From a bacterium (lineage in GTDB: Bacteria; Pseudomonadota; Alphaproteobacteria; Sphingomonadales; Sphingomonadaceae), in assembly GCA_030824575.1 (NCBI GenBank), contig JAVBXL010000025.1, positions 1-64,000 of the forward strand: a DNA stretch of 64,000 nucleotides, in the 5' to 3' direction. The notes beneath the pieces were generated by a model that searched no databases, was not told the DNA's origin, and worked only from the letters and a program-made list of their open reading frames with translations. How positions within the stretch are numbered: the first letter of the stretch is position 1; every line of letters begins with the position of its first letter. The position numbers were made by a program, and so were the translations under genes. Below, piece by piece: positions 24,812-34,566 of this stretch.

Positions 24812-25585
24812 ATGGCCATGGACCGAATCAGTGTGTCGCCGGAGATGACCGCGCTGGTCGGGCCGGGCATCGCCACACCCGCCAATGATGCGGGCCTTTC
24901 CGCCGCCTTCCTGTTCGGTTTCGGCGCGGTGGGACAGGCGGCTTCGGTGCGACTGATCGAACGACCCACGCTTGCCGACCTGAACGACGATACTGGCAAT
25001 CGCCTGATCCTGCTGGTCGCGCCCGAAGCCTGCGCGCGGGTAGCGGACGGCGTGGTGCCGCTCATGCCGAGCGTCGCTTATTATCTGCCCGCGCCGCTCC
25101 GCGCGATCGCGCTCGCCATCCGCGACTGTCGGTTGCACGACGCGGCCGCGGCCCCCTATCGGCTGGCCAAGAGCATCGAGCTTTTCTGCGAATTATTGCG
25201 CACCGGGCGCGAAGACGGGTTCGTGCCGATCGGACAGGATGCTTCGCTGTCGCGCGCCGACAGCGAAAGGCTGCTGACGGCGCGGCGCATGATCGAGGAT
25301 CGCTGGGCCGAGAAACTGACGCTGGACGGCATCGCGCGCGCCTGCGGCCTCAATCGCGCCAAATTGACGCGGGGCTTCCGCGACATGTTCGGCAGTTCGG
25401 TCGCCGATGCGATCACGGCGCAGCGGCTCGACCGGGCAGGGGAGATGCTAGTCGCGACCGAATTGCCGGTATCCTCGATCGGCTATCGCTGCGGCTATCT
25501 CAACAATGCCAGCTTCACCCGTGCTTTTGCGCGCCATTTCGGGGTCGCGCCGACGCTCTATCGCGCCGAAAGGCTGGCGGCATGA
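24812..25585 (+). CDS. AraC-family transcriptional regulator
   Basis: 257 residues. The C-terminal two helix-turn-helix region (about 155-255) reads LTLDGIARACGLNRAKLTRG, then SSIGYRCGYLNNASFTRAFARHFGVAP. The N-terminal part (about 1-140) is not a recognisable cupin sensor, so the signal is unknown. AAGGAG lies 3 bases before the ATG at 24812 and 9 before the in-frame ATG at 24818, so the latter may be the true start. The stop overlaps the GntR start (ATGA). Confidence 0.85.
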   Translation: MAMDRISVSPEMTALVGPGIATPANDAGLSAAFLFGFGAVGQAASVRLIERPTLADLNDDTGNRLILLVAPEACARVADGVVPLMPSVAYYLPAPLRAIALAIRDCRLHDAAAAPYRLAKSIELFCELLRTGREDGFVPIGQDASLSRADSERLLTARRMIEDRWAEKLTLDGIARACGLNRAKLTRGFRDMFGSSVADAITAQRLDRAGEMLVATELPVSSIGYRCGYLNNASFTRAFARHFGVAPTLYRAERLAA

Positions 25586-26283
25586 CGAGCCGGGCGATGG
25601 ACGATGGCGGGTCGCTGGTCGAGCGCGCCATCCAGGCAGTGCGCGACCATATCCGCGACCATAGCCTGCGGGTCGGCGACACGCTGCCGGGGGAAGGCGC
25701 CTTCGCCGCCACCCTGGGCGTCAGCCGCGCGGTGATGCGCGAAGCCTTTGGCGCGCTTGCCGCCTTGCACCTGATCGACGTCGGCAATGGCCGCCGCGCG
25801 CGGGTGGGGGCGATCGACGGGTCGGTGATGGGTGCCTCGATCGACCATGCGGTATCGACCGAACAGGTCAGCGTCGCCGATGTGTGGGACGTGCGGCGCA
25901 CGCTCGAACTGCGGATCGCCGCGCTCGCAGCGGAGCGGCGCACCGACGCGCAGGCCGCCGCCATCCTGGCCATTGCGCAGGCCATGGCGAAAGGGTGCGA
26001 AGACATGGCGCAGGTGACCCGGCTCGACATCGCGCTGCATAATGCGATCGCCGAGGCGGCGTCTAACCTGCTCTTTGCGCAGATCATGCGGTCTTTCGCG
26101 CCGCTGATGGAAACGGCGGTGCCCCGCGCCTGGGAAACGCGCCGAACCGATGCCCAGCGCCAGCAGATCATCGCCTGCCATCTCGACCTGGCCCAGGCGA
26201 TCGTGGACCGCGACGCTGTGGCCGCCGCTGCGGCGATCGACCGACATTTCGACAGTTCGATCGGGCAGATGCTCGCGACATGA
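25582..26283 (+). CDS. GntR-family regulator with FCD ligand domain
   Basis: 233 residues. The winged helix (about 10-78) has HSLRVGDTLPGEGAFAATLG and VSRAVMREAFGALAALHLI. The FCD all-helical domain (about 95-225) has the metal/carboxylate ligands Asp in TRLDIALHNAIAEAA and His in ACHLDLAQAIVDRD plus the final DRHFDSS. FCD regulators (LldR, GlcC, PdhR) respond to lactate, glycolate and other organic acids, which fits the FAD-linked hydroxyacid oxidase upstream. It is translationally coupled to the AraC gene and is the likely reader of the CTATCWGATAG sites. Confidence 0.88.
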   Translation: MTSRAMDDGGSLVERAIQAVRDHIRDHSLRVGDTLPGEGAFAATLGVSRAVMREAFGALAALHLIDVGNGRRARVGAIDGSVMGASIDHAVSTEQVSVADVWDVRRTLELRIAALAAERRTDAQAAAILAIAQAMAKGCEDMAQVTRLDIALHNAIAEAASNLLFAQIMRSFAPLMETAVPRAWETRRTDAQRQQIIACHLDLAQAIVDRDAVAAAAAIDRHFDSSIGQMLAT

Positions 26284-26286
26284 GCC

Positions 26287-26307
26287 TCGCCTGGTGCGGT
26301 CAGGCGA
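26287..26307. terminator. Hairpin between convergent GntR and LuxR genes
   Basis: TCGCCTG and CAGGCGA form a 7-base-pair stem with a 7-base loop in the 16-base gap and the last codons of the LuxR gene. It could end transcription in both directions; there is no T-run. Confidence 0.35.
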
Positions 26308-27385
26308 TCGCCAGCACGCTGCTCAGGATGATCCGCACCAGTTCCGCCTGGCCGCGCGCGCCCATCTTGGCGTAGATTTTCTTGGAATAGTTGCGCGCCG
26401 TTTCGACCGTCAGATGGAGATTGGCGGCGGCCTGCGCGATCGGGATGCCCTGGCCCATTTCCCAGGCAAGCCGCGCCTCGCTGGGCAGCAGGCCGAACAG
26501 ATCGACCAGCTGCTCGCACCGGTCCGCCTGCGACGATCGGTCACCGCTCAGATACACGATCGCCACCGGCGTTCCAGCCGCCGCCACCGATTGCCCGCGG
26601 AATGGCGCGACCAGCATGTCCATCCACGGATCGCGGCTCAAATTGATCGCGCGCGGCCGCGCCTCCGCATCCTGGGCGAACGCCTTGGCCAGCGCCGTCA
26701 GTTCGCGGTCCAGCCGCGGCGATGTCGGGGTCAATCGGTCATAGCGCCCACGCCGCAGGATGGTGTTTCGCTGGAACAGCTGTTCGACATGGGGCGTCAT
26801 GTCGAGGATGCGGCATTGGGCATCCAGCGTCAGCCAGCCGAAATTCAGCCGCCCAAAGGCTTCGGACGTCAGGGTCGATCGCAACTTTTCGCGCTCTAAC
26901 GCCACGAAACCGCGCAATGCCGTGCGCAGATGCGGGGCGAGCGCGGTCAGCAACGCTGTGGCCGACGACGATATGCGCGCGCCCGCGCAGCTCAGCCAGG
27001 CGTCGACCCCGCTACTCTCCGTCACCCGCACGGATCTTATGTCCTCCACGCCCATGCCATGCAGGAAGTCATGCCGATAGGATTGCAACGCAGCATTGTC
27101 CGGCGGGATCAGCTCGGCGAGCGCATAGACCCGCCCCTCCCGCATGTTGCGATAGGGCAGGGGATCGTGCCCATATTTCTCGGCGAACAGCCGGCCCAGA
27201 TGTGGCGGCGCCGCAGGGCCGGCATAAAGCTCGACGATATTCTTCTCGTCGATCGGACGGAAGGCCAGGCTGACATAACGGACCTGCGTCCGGCTCCGCA
27301 GCCGTTCGAGAAAATCATGCCAGAGAGGTTGTTGGAACATGCCTTCGCTCAGGCTGACCAGCAGGCCGGAATCGTCCAATCGCAT
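26300..27385 (-). CDS. LuxR-family regulator with C-terminal helix-turn-helix
   Basis: 361 residues. The C-terminal GerE-type domain (about 295-358) reads [39 protein letters not shown] and [17 protein letters not shown]. The N-terminal 280 residues show no autoinducer, REC or ATPase motif and are probably a degenerate PAS/GAF-like sensor (the stretch [20 protein letters not shown] resembles the PAS-like part of this class). It is divergent from cysD, 85 bases away, but I see no direct evidence that it controls sulfate genes. The target is unknown. Confidence 0.82.
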   Translation of the reverse strand: MRLDDSGLLVSLSEGMFQQPLWHDFLERLRSRTQVRYVSLAFRPIDEKNIVELYAGPAAPPHLGRLFAEKYGHDPLPYRNMREGRVYALAELIPPDNAALQSYRHDFLHGMGVEDIRSVRVTESSGVDAWLSCAGARISSSATALLTALAPHLRTALRGFVALEREKLRSTLTSEAFGRLNFGWLTLDAQCRILDMTPHVEQLFQRNTILRRGRYDRLTPTSPRLDRELTALAKAFAQDAEARPRAINLSRDPWMDMLVAPFRGQSVAAAGTPVAIVYLSGDRSSQADRCEQLVDLFGLLPSEARLAWEMGQGIPIAQAAANLHLTVETARNYSKKIYAKMGARGQAELVRIILSSVLAIA

Positions 27386-27400
27386 GAGGCGATACTACAC

Positions 27401-27416
27401 CCTCCCATTTGGGAGG
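27401..27416. promoter_or_regulatory. Inverted repeat CCTCCCA-TT-TGGGAGG between luxR-type gene and cysD
   Basis: The 7-base arms are perfect and lie 15 bases from the LuxR start and 55 bases from the cysD start. The size and place suit a dimeric regulator site, possibly that of the LuxR-type protein. Confidence 0.4.
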
Positions 27417-27470
27417 TCCAATGTTAGTTGCTTGCTGCCAAAACCGGTGGCAAGGCGATTGCGAGGATTT

Positions 27471-28382
27471 ATGGCGGACGTGAAGACCCTGACTCATCTG
27501 GAGCGGCTCGAAGCCGAAAGCATCCACATCCTGCGCGAAGTGGTCGCCGAGGCCGAAAAGCCGGTCATGCTCTATTCGGTCGGCAAGGACAGCGCGGTGA
27601 TGCTGCATCTGGCGCGCAAGGCCTTCTATCCTTCGCCGCCGCCCTTTCCGCTGCTGCATGTCGACACGACCTGGAAATTTCAGGAAATGTACAAGCTGCG
27701 GGATCGGATGGCGCAGGAAAGCGGCATGGAATTGCTGGTCTATCATAATCAGGAAGCGATGGACCGGGGCATCAACCCGTTCGACCATGGCGCGCTACAC
27801 ACCGATATGTGGAAGACCGAAGGGTTGAAGCAGGCGCTCAACCTCTATGGCTTCGACGCGGCCTTTGGCGGCGCGCGGCGCGACGAGGAAAAGAGCCGGG
27901 CGAAGGAGCGCATCTTCTCCTTCCGTACCGCGTCGCACGGCTGGGACCCCAAGAACCAGCGGCCCGAACTGTGGAACCTCTACAACGCTCGCAAGAATAA
28001 GGGGGAAAGCATCCGCATCTTCCCGATCAGCAATTGGACCGAGCTGGACATCTGGCAATATATCCATTTGAACGACGTGCCGATCGTGCCGCTCTACTTC
28101 GCGGATGAACGCCCGACGGTGGAGCGCGATGGCATGTTGCTGATGGTCGATGACGACCGCTTCCCGTTGGAGCCGGGCGAGGAGCCGGTCATGCGCTCGA
28201 TCCGATTCCGCACGCTGGGCTGCTATCCGCTGACCGGCGCGGTCGAAAGCACGGCCAAGACTTTGCCCGAAGTGATTCAGGAAACGCTGTTGACGACCAC
28301 GTCGGAACGGCAGGGCCGCGCGATCGACAAGGATGCGGGCGGCGCGGGCATGGAGAAGAAAAAGCAGGAAGGGTATTTTTGA
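27471..28382 (+). CDS. cysD: Sulfate adenylyltransferase subunit 2
   Basis: 303 residues, PAPS-reductase-like fold. The PP-loop-type motif [18 protein letters not shown] (about 39-56), [20 protein letters not shown] (about 127-146) and the family ending [10 protein letters not shown] are all present. With CysN it makes adenosine 5'-phosphosulfate from sulfate and ATP in the cytoplasm. The ATG at 27471 follows GCGAGG by 5 bases. It is first in the operon cysD-cysNC-cysQ. Confidence 0.95.
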   Translation: MADVKTLTHLERLEAESIHILREVVAEAEKPVMLYSVGKDSAVMLHLARKAFYPSPPPFPLLHVDTTWKFQEMYKLRDRMAQESGMELLVYHNQEAMDRGINPFDHGALHTDMWKTEGLKQALNLYGFDAAFGGARRDEEKSRAKERIFSFRTASHGWDPKNQRPELWNLYNARKNKGESIRIFPISNWTELDIWQYIHLNDVPIVPLYFADERPTVERDGMLLMVDDDRFPLEPGEEPVMRSIRFRTLGCYPLTGAVESTAKTLPEVIQETLLTTTSERQGRAIDKDAGGAGMEKKKQEGYF

Positions 28383-28389
28383 CGCGCCA

Positions 28390-28490
28390 CGGAATGCGCA
28401 GCGTTCCGAAGCGTCAACCCCAGCGCAGGCTGGGGTCCCCGGCCGCCTGGCTCTCCCTAAGATCAACGAGATCCCAGCCTTCGCTGGGAT
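28390..28490. repeat. Three successive GC-rich hairpins between cysD and cysNC, REP-like
   Basis: CGGAATGC/GCGTTCCG (28390-28408, one G-T pair), CCCCAGC-GCAG-GCTGGGG (28418-28435) and ATCCCAGC-CTTC-GCTGGGAT (28471-28490) follow one another. The last two are variants of a CCCAGC/GCTGGG hairpin that I recognise as recurrent in sphingomonad intergenic DNA. The tail GATGACGAGG after the third hairpin supplies the ribosome-binding GAGG of cysNC, so the element may tune the ratio of CysN to CysD. Confidence 0.6.
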
Positions 28491-28504
28491 GACGAGGTAG
28501 CGAC

Positions 28505-30418
28505 ATGACCGACACCCTTACAGACCCCATCTACAAGACCGACGCCCTCATCGCCGAAGATATCGACGCCTATCTCAAGGTCCATGAGCATAAGACGATG
28601 CTGCGCTTCATCACCTGCGGGTCGGTGGACGATGGCAAATCGACGCTGATCGGCCGGCTGCTCTATGACAGCAAGATGATCTTCGAGGATCAGTTGGCCG
28701 CGCTGGAGGCGGACAGCAAGAAGGTCGGCACGCAAGGGCAGGAGATCGACTTCGCCCTGCTGGTCGATGGCCTGGCCGCCGAGCGGGAGCAGGGCATCAC
28801 GATCGACGTCGCCTATCGTTTCTTCGGCACCGAAAAGCGCAAGTTCATCGTCGCCGACACCCCCGGCCACGAACAATATACCCGCAACATGGTGACCGGC
28901 GCATCGACGGCGGACCTGGCCGTCATCCTGATCGACGCGCGCAAGGGTATCCTGACGCAAACCCGCCGCCACAGCTATCTCGCCCACCTGATCGGCATCC
29001 GCAACATCGTGCTGGCCGTCAACAAGATGGATCTGGTCGGCTATGACCAGGCGGTGTTCGACCGGATCGTCAAGGATTATACCGAATTTGCCCGCTCGAT
29101 CGGCATCACCGCCTTCACGCCGATGCCGATTTCCGGCTTCAAGGGCGACAATATCACCGGCCCCAGCGCCAACACGCCCTGGTACACCGGCCCGGCGCTG
29201 ATCGAGCATCTGGAAACGGTCGAGGTCAACAGCGCAGCCGATGCGGACAAGCCGTTCCGCATGGCGGTTCAGTGGGTCAATCGCCCCAATCTGGATTTCC
29301 GCGGCTTTTCCGGCCAGATCGCAACTGGATCAGTGCGGCCCGGCGACGCCATCCGCGTGCTGCCATCAGGCAAGACCAGCACGATCACCCGTATCGTAAC
29401 CCTCAATGGCGACCTGGACGAAGCCGTCGCTGGTCAGTCGGTCACGCTCTGCTTCGCCGACGAAGTCGATTGTTCGCGCGGCGATGTGATCGCGGCGTCC
29501 GACAATCCGCCCCAGGTCGCGGACCAGTTCGAAGCGACGATCGTGTGGATGGCGGACGAGGAAATGCTGCCGGGCCGCTCCTACTGGCTCAAGATTGGCA
29601 CCCAGACCGTCACCGCCACCGTGCAGCAGCCCAAATATCAGGTCAACGTCAATACGATGGAGCAGCTGGCGGCCAAGACGCTGGAGCTGAACGCCATCGG
29701 CGTCGCCAATCTGTCGACGGACAAGCAGATCGTGTTCGAACCCTATGAAGCGAACCGCACATTGGGCGGCTTCATCCTGATCGACAAGATCACCAACGCC
29801 ACGGTAGCCGCCGGGATGCTGCATTTCAGCCTGCGCCGCGCCCAGAATGTCCATTGGCAGGCGACCGACGTCAGCCGCGATTTCCATGCGGGCCTCAAGA
29901 ATCAGAAAGCCGCCGTGCTCTGGTTCACCGGGCTGTCGGGCGCGGGCAAATCGACCATCGCCAATCTGGTGGAAAAGCGACTCGCTCGCATGAACCGCCA
30001 CACCTTCCTGCTCGACGGCGACAATGTCCGCCATGGCCTGAACAAGGATCTGGGCTTTACCGACGCCGACCGGGTGGAAAATATCCGCCGCGTGGGCGAG
30101 GTCGCCAAGCTGATGACCGATGCGGGCCTGATCGTCATCACCGCCTTCATCTCCCCCTTCCGCGCCGAACGCGACATGGTGCGGCAGATGATGCAGCCGG
30201 GCGAGTTTATCGAGGTGCATATCGATTCCACGCTGGCCGATGCCGAGGCGCGCGACGTCAAGGGCCTCTATAAAAAGGCGCGGGCGGGCCAGCTCAAGAA
30301 TTTCACCGGCATCGACAGCCCCTATGAAGCGCCCGAAGACCCGGAGATCCGCATCGACACGGCGGACATGACCGCAGAGGAAGCGGCCGAGGCGATCGTC
30401 GCGAGGCTGATCCCATGA
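28505..30418 (+). CDS. cysNC: Bifunctional sulfate adenylyltransferase subunit 1 / adenylylsulfate kinase
   Basis: 637 residues. The CysN GTPase (1 to about 455) has GSVDDGKST (39-47), [12 protein letters not shown] and NKMDLVGYD, followed by EF-Tu-like barrel domains. CysC (about 460-637) has the second P-loop GLSGAGKST (about 475-483), [15 protein letters not shown] and [16 protein letters not shown]. The fusion makes APS with CysD, then PAPS. The GTPase energises sulfate activation. Fused CysNC is normal in many alphaproteobacteria. The stop overlaps the cysQ start (ATGA at 30415-30418). Confidence 0.96.
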   Translation: MTDTLTDPIYKTDALIAEDIDAYLKVHEHKTMLRFITCGSVDDGKSTLIGRLLYDSKMIFEDQLAALEADSKKVGTQGQEIDFALLVDGLAAEREQGITIDVAYRFFGTEKRKFIVADTPGHEQYTRNMVTGASTADLAVILIDARKGILTQTRRHSYLAHLIGIRNIVLAVNKMDLVGYDQAVFDRIVKDYTEFARSIGITAFTPMPISGFKGDNITGPSANTPWYTGPALIEHLETVEVNSAADADKPFRMAVQWVNRPNLDFRGFSGQIATGSVRPGDAIRVLPSGKTSTITRIVTLNGDLDEAVAGQSVTLCFADEVDCSRGDVIAASDNPPQVADQFEATIVWMADEEMLPGRSYWLKIGTQTVTATVQQPKYQVNVNTMEQLAAKTLELNAIGVANLSTDKQIVFEPYEANRTLGGFILIDKITNATVAAGMLHFSLRRAQNVHWQATDVSRDFHAGLKNQKAAVLWFTGLSGAGKSTIANLVEKRLARMNRHTFLLDGDNVRHGLNKDLGFTDADRVENIRRVGEVAKLMTDAGLIVITAFISPFRAERDMVRQMMQPGEFIEVHIDSTLADAEARDVKGLYKKARAGQLKNFTGIDSPYEAPEDPEIRIDTADMTAEEAAEAIVARLIP

Positions 30419-31167
30419 GCCTGGACCTGTCCGACGCGAAGCTGGCCGCCTATCTTGCCGAGATAGCGGGACGGCTTCTGCTCGACGTGCGCGCGTCCGG
30501 TCTGTTTAGCCCCAAGGCGCTGGGCAAGGCGGGGGACCAGACCGCCAACCAATTCCTCTGCCACGCCCTGCGCGAACAGCGGCCCGACGACGGGCTGTTG
30601 TCCGAGGAGGAAAAGGATAATGAAGATCGCCTGGCCAAGAGCCGGGTGTGGATCGTCGATCCGGTCGATGGTACACGCGAATATGGCGAGGAGCGGGCCG
30701 ACTGGGCGGTGCATGTGGGTATGACGATCGATGGCCAGCCGGTGATCGGCGCGGTCGCGCTGCCGGGCATGGACGGCGTGGGGGGCGGGCGTGGCCTCGT
30801 CCTGCGCTCCGACCAGCCCATCCCCTTGCCCTCCGCACCCGACCGGCTGCGCATGGTCGTCAGCCGCACCCGCCCGGCGGCCGAAGCGATCGAAGTGGCC
30901 GCGCATCTGGGCGCGGAACTGGTGCCGATGGGATCGGCGGGGGCCAAGGCGATGGCGATCATCCTGGGCCAGGCCGATATCTACCTGCATAGCGGCGGCC
31001 AATATGAGTGGGACAGCATGGCCCCGGTCGCGGTCGCACGCGCCCATGGCCTCCATTGCTCGCGCATCGACGGCTCGCCGCTCATCTACAATCAGGCCGA
31101 TGTCTATCTGCCGGACCTGCTCATCTGTCGGCCCGAACATGCCGACATAGTGCTGAAGCTGATCTAG
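30415..31167 (+). CDS. cysQ: 3'(2'),5'-bisphosphate nucleotidase
   Basis: 250 residues of the inositol-monophosphatase fold. Metal sites are LLSEEEKDN (about 62-70) and [10 protein letters not shown] (82-91), plus the C-terminal [15 protein letters not shown], where the Trp-Asp is the third metal ligand. It removes the 3' phosphate of PAP (and PAPS), recycling the by-product of sulfate reduction. Cotranscription with cysNC fits. The stop TAG at 31165-31167 lies in CTAG, which is also the stop of the convergent gene. Confidence 0.93.
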   Translation: MSLDLSDAKLAAYLAEIAGRLLLDVRASGLFSPKALGKAGDQTANQFLCHALREQRPDDGLLSEEEKDNEDRLAKSRVWIVDPVDGTREYGEERADWAVHVGMTIDGQPVIGAVALPGMDGVGGGRGLVLRSDQPIPLPSAPDRLRMVVSRTRPAAEAIEVAAHLGAELVPMGSAGAKAMAIILGQADIYLHSGGQYEWDSMAPVAVARAHGLHCSRIDGSPLIYNQADVYLPDLLICRPEHADIVLKLI

Positions 31168-31811
31168 AGCGCGGCGGCGCGGGCAATATCCGCCGCCGTT
31201 ATGACATGGGTGCCGGGCTGCCCGCCCAGTGCCGCCTCGATCAGCAGCTGCGCCACGGTGACCGCCGGGCTGATCCTGGCGCTGGCCGGCAGAATGGGTC
31301 CGGCGATCCGCAGCACGCTGCCCATGATCCGTTCTATCGCCCGATGCTCCGCCCGCTCGCCGCCCAGCAGGCCCGGCCGCAGGATCGTCAGCGATGGAAA
31401 GCCAAGCTGGCGCACCGCCGCTTCCACCTCGCCCTTGGTCCGCGGGTAGAGAAAGGGCGAGTGGCTTTCCGCCCCCATGGAAGAGGTCAGCGCAAAGCGA
31501 CGCGCGCCGCTGCGCCGCACCTGCGCGGCGATCGCCAGCACATAATCATGATCGATCGCGCGGAAAGCCTCCGCCGACCCGGCCTTCTTGCGTGTCGTAC
31601 CTAGCGCGCAAATCGCAGCGTCGGCCGCCCACCATGGCGCGTCGAGGGGCAGGGTGCCGCTGTCCACAAGCGGATTGCGTAATTTGGAATGGGGCACCAA
31701 TGGTCGCCGCGTGAGCGCGACGACCTGCGTCACGCGATCATCGTCCAGCATCAGCGTCAGCGCTATGCCGCCGACCAGGCCCGTAGCGCCTGCGAGGAGG
31801 ATGGTGGTCAT
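31164..31811 (-). CDS. NAD(P)-binding Rossmann protein, atypical SDR (HTATIP2/YbjT-like)
   Basis: 215 residues. The dinucleotide motif ATGLVGG follows the start (MTTILLAGATGLVGGIAL); RRSGARRFALTSSMGAESHS and LYPRTKGEVEAAVRQLGF follow, then LRPGLLGG. This matches the oxidoreductase/NAD-binding proteins related to HTATIP2. Catalysis is unproven. The start at 31811 is chosen because the Rossmann strand begins there. Its 3' end overlaps cysQ by 4 bases, both stops lying in CTAG. Confidence 0.8.
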   Translation of the reverse strand: MTTILLAGATGLVGGIALTLMLDDDRVTQVVALTRRPLVPHSKLRNPLVDSGTLPLDAPWWAADAAICALGTTRKKAGSAEAFRAIDHDYVLAIAAQVRRSGARRFALTSSMGAESHSPFLYPRTKGEVEAAVRQLGFPSLTILRPGLLGGERAEHRAIERIMGSVLRIAGPILPASARISPAVTVAQLLIEAALGGQPGTHVITAADIARAAAL

Positions 31812-31897
31812 TCGCCCAGCATAAAGCGGTTTCTGCTGGACGGGAAGCGGGGAAGGGGACGGGCGATGGCCGCAGCGATCGCCCGCCCCAGAAGCGC

Positions 31898-33397
31898 TTA
31901 CTTCATCGTCGGGATGACGAAGCTCTGGTCCACCACCGCACCACCGGTCGGCCAGCGCTGCGTGATCTTCTTGTTGCGGGTGTAGAAGCGCACGCCATCC
32001 TCGCCATATTGGTCCATATCGCCGAAGCCCGACCGCTTCCAACCGCCAAAGCTATGATAGGCGACCGGCACCGGGATCGGCACGTTGATGCCAACCATGC
32101 CGACTTCGACCTCCGCGGCAAACTTGCGGGCATAATCGCCGTTGCGGGTGAAGATGGCGACGCCGTTGCCATATTGATGCTTGCTCGGATAGCTCAGCGC
32201 TTCCTCGAACGTCTCTGCGCGCAGGATCTGGAGCACCGGGCCGAAAATTTCGTCCTGATAGCTTTTCATCTGCGGGGTGACCCGGTCGATCAGCGTGGGC
32301 GCGAGGTAGAAGCCTTCCTCATAGCCCTGGAGCTGGAAGCCGCGGCCGTCGACCACGATTTCCGCGCCTTCATCGGCCGCCATCTGGATATAGGATTCGA
32401 CCCGCGCCTTGTGCTGGGCGGTGACGAGCGGACCATATTGCGCGTCGGGATCGGTCGGTATGCCGGGACGCAGCGTCTCGATTGCGGCGATCAGCTTGGT
32501 GCGGAAGATTTCCGCCGTCGCTTCGCCCACCGGGGTCACGACCGGCAACGCCATGCAGCGTTCGCCCGCCGAACCATAGGCCGCGCCCACGATATCGGCG
32601 ACCGCCTGGTCCATGTCCGCGTCAGGCAGGATGATGCCGTGATTTTTCGCGCCGCCCATGCATTGCGCCCGTTTGCCGTTCGCGGCGGCCCGCTGATAGA
32701 CATAATTGGCGATGTCGGACGACCCGACGAAGCTCACTGCCTTGATATCAGGATGGTCCAGAATGGCATCGACCATTTCCTTGTCGCCATGGACGACGTT
32801 CAGGATGCCAGCGGGCAGGCCCGCTTCCAGCGCCAGTTCCGCCAGGCGGACCGGCACGGACGGATCACGCTCCGAGGGCTTGAGAATGAAGGCGTTACCG
32901 CACGCGATCGCCATCGCGCTCATCCACAGCGGGATCATGGCCGGGAAGTTGAACGGGGTGATGCCCGACACGATGCCCAGCGGCTGGCGCATCGAATAGA
33001 CGTCGATGCCGGGGCCGGCGCCTTGCGTATAATCGCCCTTCAGCAGATGCGGGATGCCGCAGGCAAATTCGACAACTTCCAGCCCGCGCTGGATGTCGCC
33101 CCTGGCGTCGGCCAGCACCTTGCCATGTTCGGACGACAGCATCCGCGCCAGTTCGTCCAGATTCGACTCGATCAGGTCCTTGAACTTGAACATCACGCGG
33201 GCGCGGCGCTGCGGATTGGTCGCGGCCCATTCGGGCTGGGCCGATAGCGCAGAATCCATCGCCTTCTGGAGATGGGCGGCATCGCCCAGTTCCACCTGCG
33301 CCTGAACAGCGCCGGTCGACGGATCGAGTATGTCGGACAGGCGCGCGCCGGGCAGGGACGTGGACGTGCCATGGATGAAATGGGTGACGGTTCTCAT
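31898..33397 (-). CDS. mmsA: Methylmalonate-semialdehyde dehydrogenase (CoA-acylating)
   Basis: 499-residue aldehyde dehydrogenase. It has the MMSDH hallmarks: GITPFNFPAMIPLWM (145-159), RAQCMGGAKNHGIILPDAD where Asn replaces the usual general-base Glu, and the catalytic Cys281 in GSAGERCMALPVV. It oxidises methylmalonate or malonate semialdehyde to propionyl- or acetyl-CoA in valine, inositol or pyrimidine breakdown. ATG at 33397 with AGGAGAGGAT upstream. No other valine or inositol genes are adjacent. The LysR gene diverges 95 bases away and probably regulates it. Confidence 0.92.
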   Translation of the reverse strand: MRTVTHFIHGTSTSLPGARLSDILDPSTGAVQAQVELGDAAHLQKAMDSALSAQPEWAATNPQRRARVMFKFKDLIESNLDELARMLSSEHGKVLADARGDIQRGLEVVEFACGIPHLLKGDYTQGAGPGIDVYSMRQPLGIVSGITPFNFPAMIPLWMSAMAIACGNAFILKPSERDPSVPVRLAELALEAGLPAGILNVVHGDKEMVDAILDHPDIKAVSFVGSSDIANYVYQRAAANGKRAQCMGGAKNHGIILPDADMDQAVADIVGAAYGSAGERCMALPVVTPVGEATAEIFRTKLIAAIETLRPGIPTDPDAQYGPLVTAQHKARVESYIQMAADEGAEIVVDGRGFQLQGYEEGFYLAPTLIDRVTPQMKSYQDEIFGPVLQILRAETFEEALSYPSKHQYGNGVAIFTRNGDYARKFAAEVEVGMVGINVPIPVPVAYHSFGGWKRSGFGDMDQYGEDGVRFYTRNKKITQRWPTGGAVVDQSFVIPTMK

Positions 33398-33492
33398 AAC
33401 TGATCCTCTCCTGATCGGAACGAACATCTTATAGACGCGGCAGCTTGGCAGGGATATGCATATGGCGACACATTGGTTGTGCAGTTATACCT

Positions 33493-34377
33493 ATGCTGAA
33501 TTCCGACGATCTCCGCCTCTTCCTGGCCGTCATGCGCGAAGGCAACATGCTGGCGGCCTCGCGGCGCGTCGGTGTCGACCATAGCACCGTCGCCCGGCGG
33601 ATCACCAGCCTGGAGGCGACACTGGGCGCGCGCCTGTTCGATCGGTCGCCACGCGGCGTCACGCCGACCCAGGCCGCCTTCGCGCTCGTGGGTCATGCCG
33701 AACGGATCGAGAGCGAATTGCTGGCGGCGGTCGGAAGCGTGTCCGGCCGGGACAGCGAGGTCGAGGGGACGGTGCGCCTGGCGACGCCCGAAGCCTGCGC
33801 CAGCTATCTGGTCGCGCCTCATGTCGCCGCCCTGCGCGCCCGGCATCCCCGGCTGACGCTGGAACTGGCGTCGGAAAGCCGGGTGGCCAGCCTGTCCAAG
33901 CGCGAGGCTGATATCGCAGTGATGCTGAAACCGCCGCCCAAAGGGCGGTTGGTGACCCGCAAGCTGGTCGACTATCGCCTCGGTCTTTATGCGTCGCGAG
34001 ACTATCTGGACAGCCATGGCGAACCGACGGTGCGCGCCGACCTCAATCGCCATGCCTTCATATCCTATATCGAGGAACTGGCCGGATTTCCCGAAATGAT
34101 CGCCCTGGACCAGATCTTGCCCGGCGCGCCGATCGGCTTCCGGTCCAGCTCCAGCGCGGCACAGCATGCCGCGGTGGTGGCGGGCGTGGGCATCGGCGTG
34201 CTGCACGTCTTTGCAGCGGGCGAGGATGAGCGACTGGTGCGGATATTGCCGCAGGAGATCGAGGTGTGGCGCAGCTACTGGCTGGTGATGCATGCCGATC
34301 TGCAACGGCTGACCCGGATCAGGGCCACGATCGATTTCATCGACGACGTGATGCGGACGATGCGCGACCGGCTGTAG
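33493..34377 (+). CDS. LysR-family transcriptional regulator
   Basis: 294 residues. The N-terminal winged helix (1-60) has LRLFLAVMREGNMLAASRRV, DHSTVARRITSLEATLGARL and FDRSPRGVTPTQAA. The substrate-binding domain follows (about 88-290). The ATG at 33493 is chosen because MLNSDDLRLF is the normal LysR beginning. Divergent from mmsA with a 95-base space containing a small ATATGCATAT palindrome (33455 region); LysR proteins usually control the divergent gene. The inducer is unknown. Confidence 0.88.
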   Translation: MLNSDDLRLFLAVMREGNMLAASRRVGVDHSTVARRITSLEATLGARLFDRSPRGVTPTQAAFALVGHAERIESELLAAVGSVSGRDSEVEGTVRLATPEACASYLVAPHVAALRARHPRLTLELASESRVASLSKREADIAVMLKPPPKGRLVTRKLVDYRLGLYASRDYLDSHGEPTVRADLNRHAFISYIEELAGFPEMIALDQILPGAPIGFRSSSSAAQHAAVVAGVGIGVLHVFAAGEDERLVRILPQEIEVWRSYWLVMHADLQRLTRIRATIDFIDDVMRTMRDRL

Positions 34378-34566
34378 CGGACGATGCGTAAGTACGATAA
34401 TATATCTTATGTTAAATATTGCGTATCGCTGCAATCGCGTAGAGCTGTCCAACTCGCTGTCGCACGATAAGGCCGGCAAACCACGCCAAGCAGAAAGACG
34501 ATCGACATTGGCAGGCTGATCGGCATGATCCGACTCATTGCGCAGCCCTGCGCCAAGGAGTTGATT

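Noticed and set aside
28418-28490. CRISPR-like repeats between cysD and cysNC
   Set aside because: There are only two related hairpins, they differ in sequence, there is no regular spacer and no cas gene; they fit REP-like intergenic elements.
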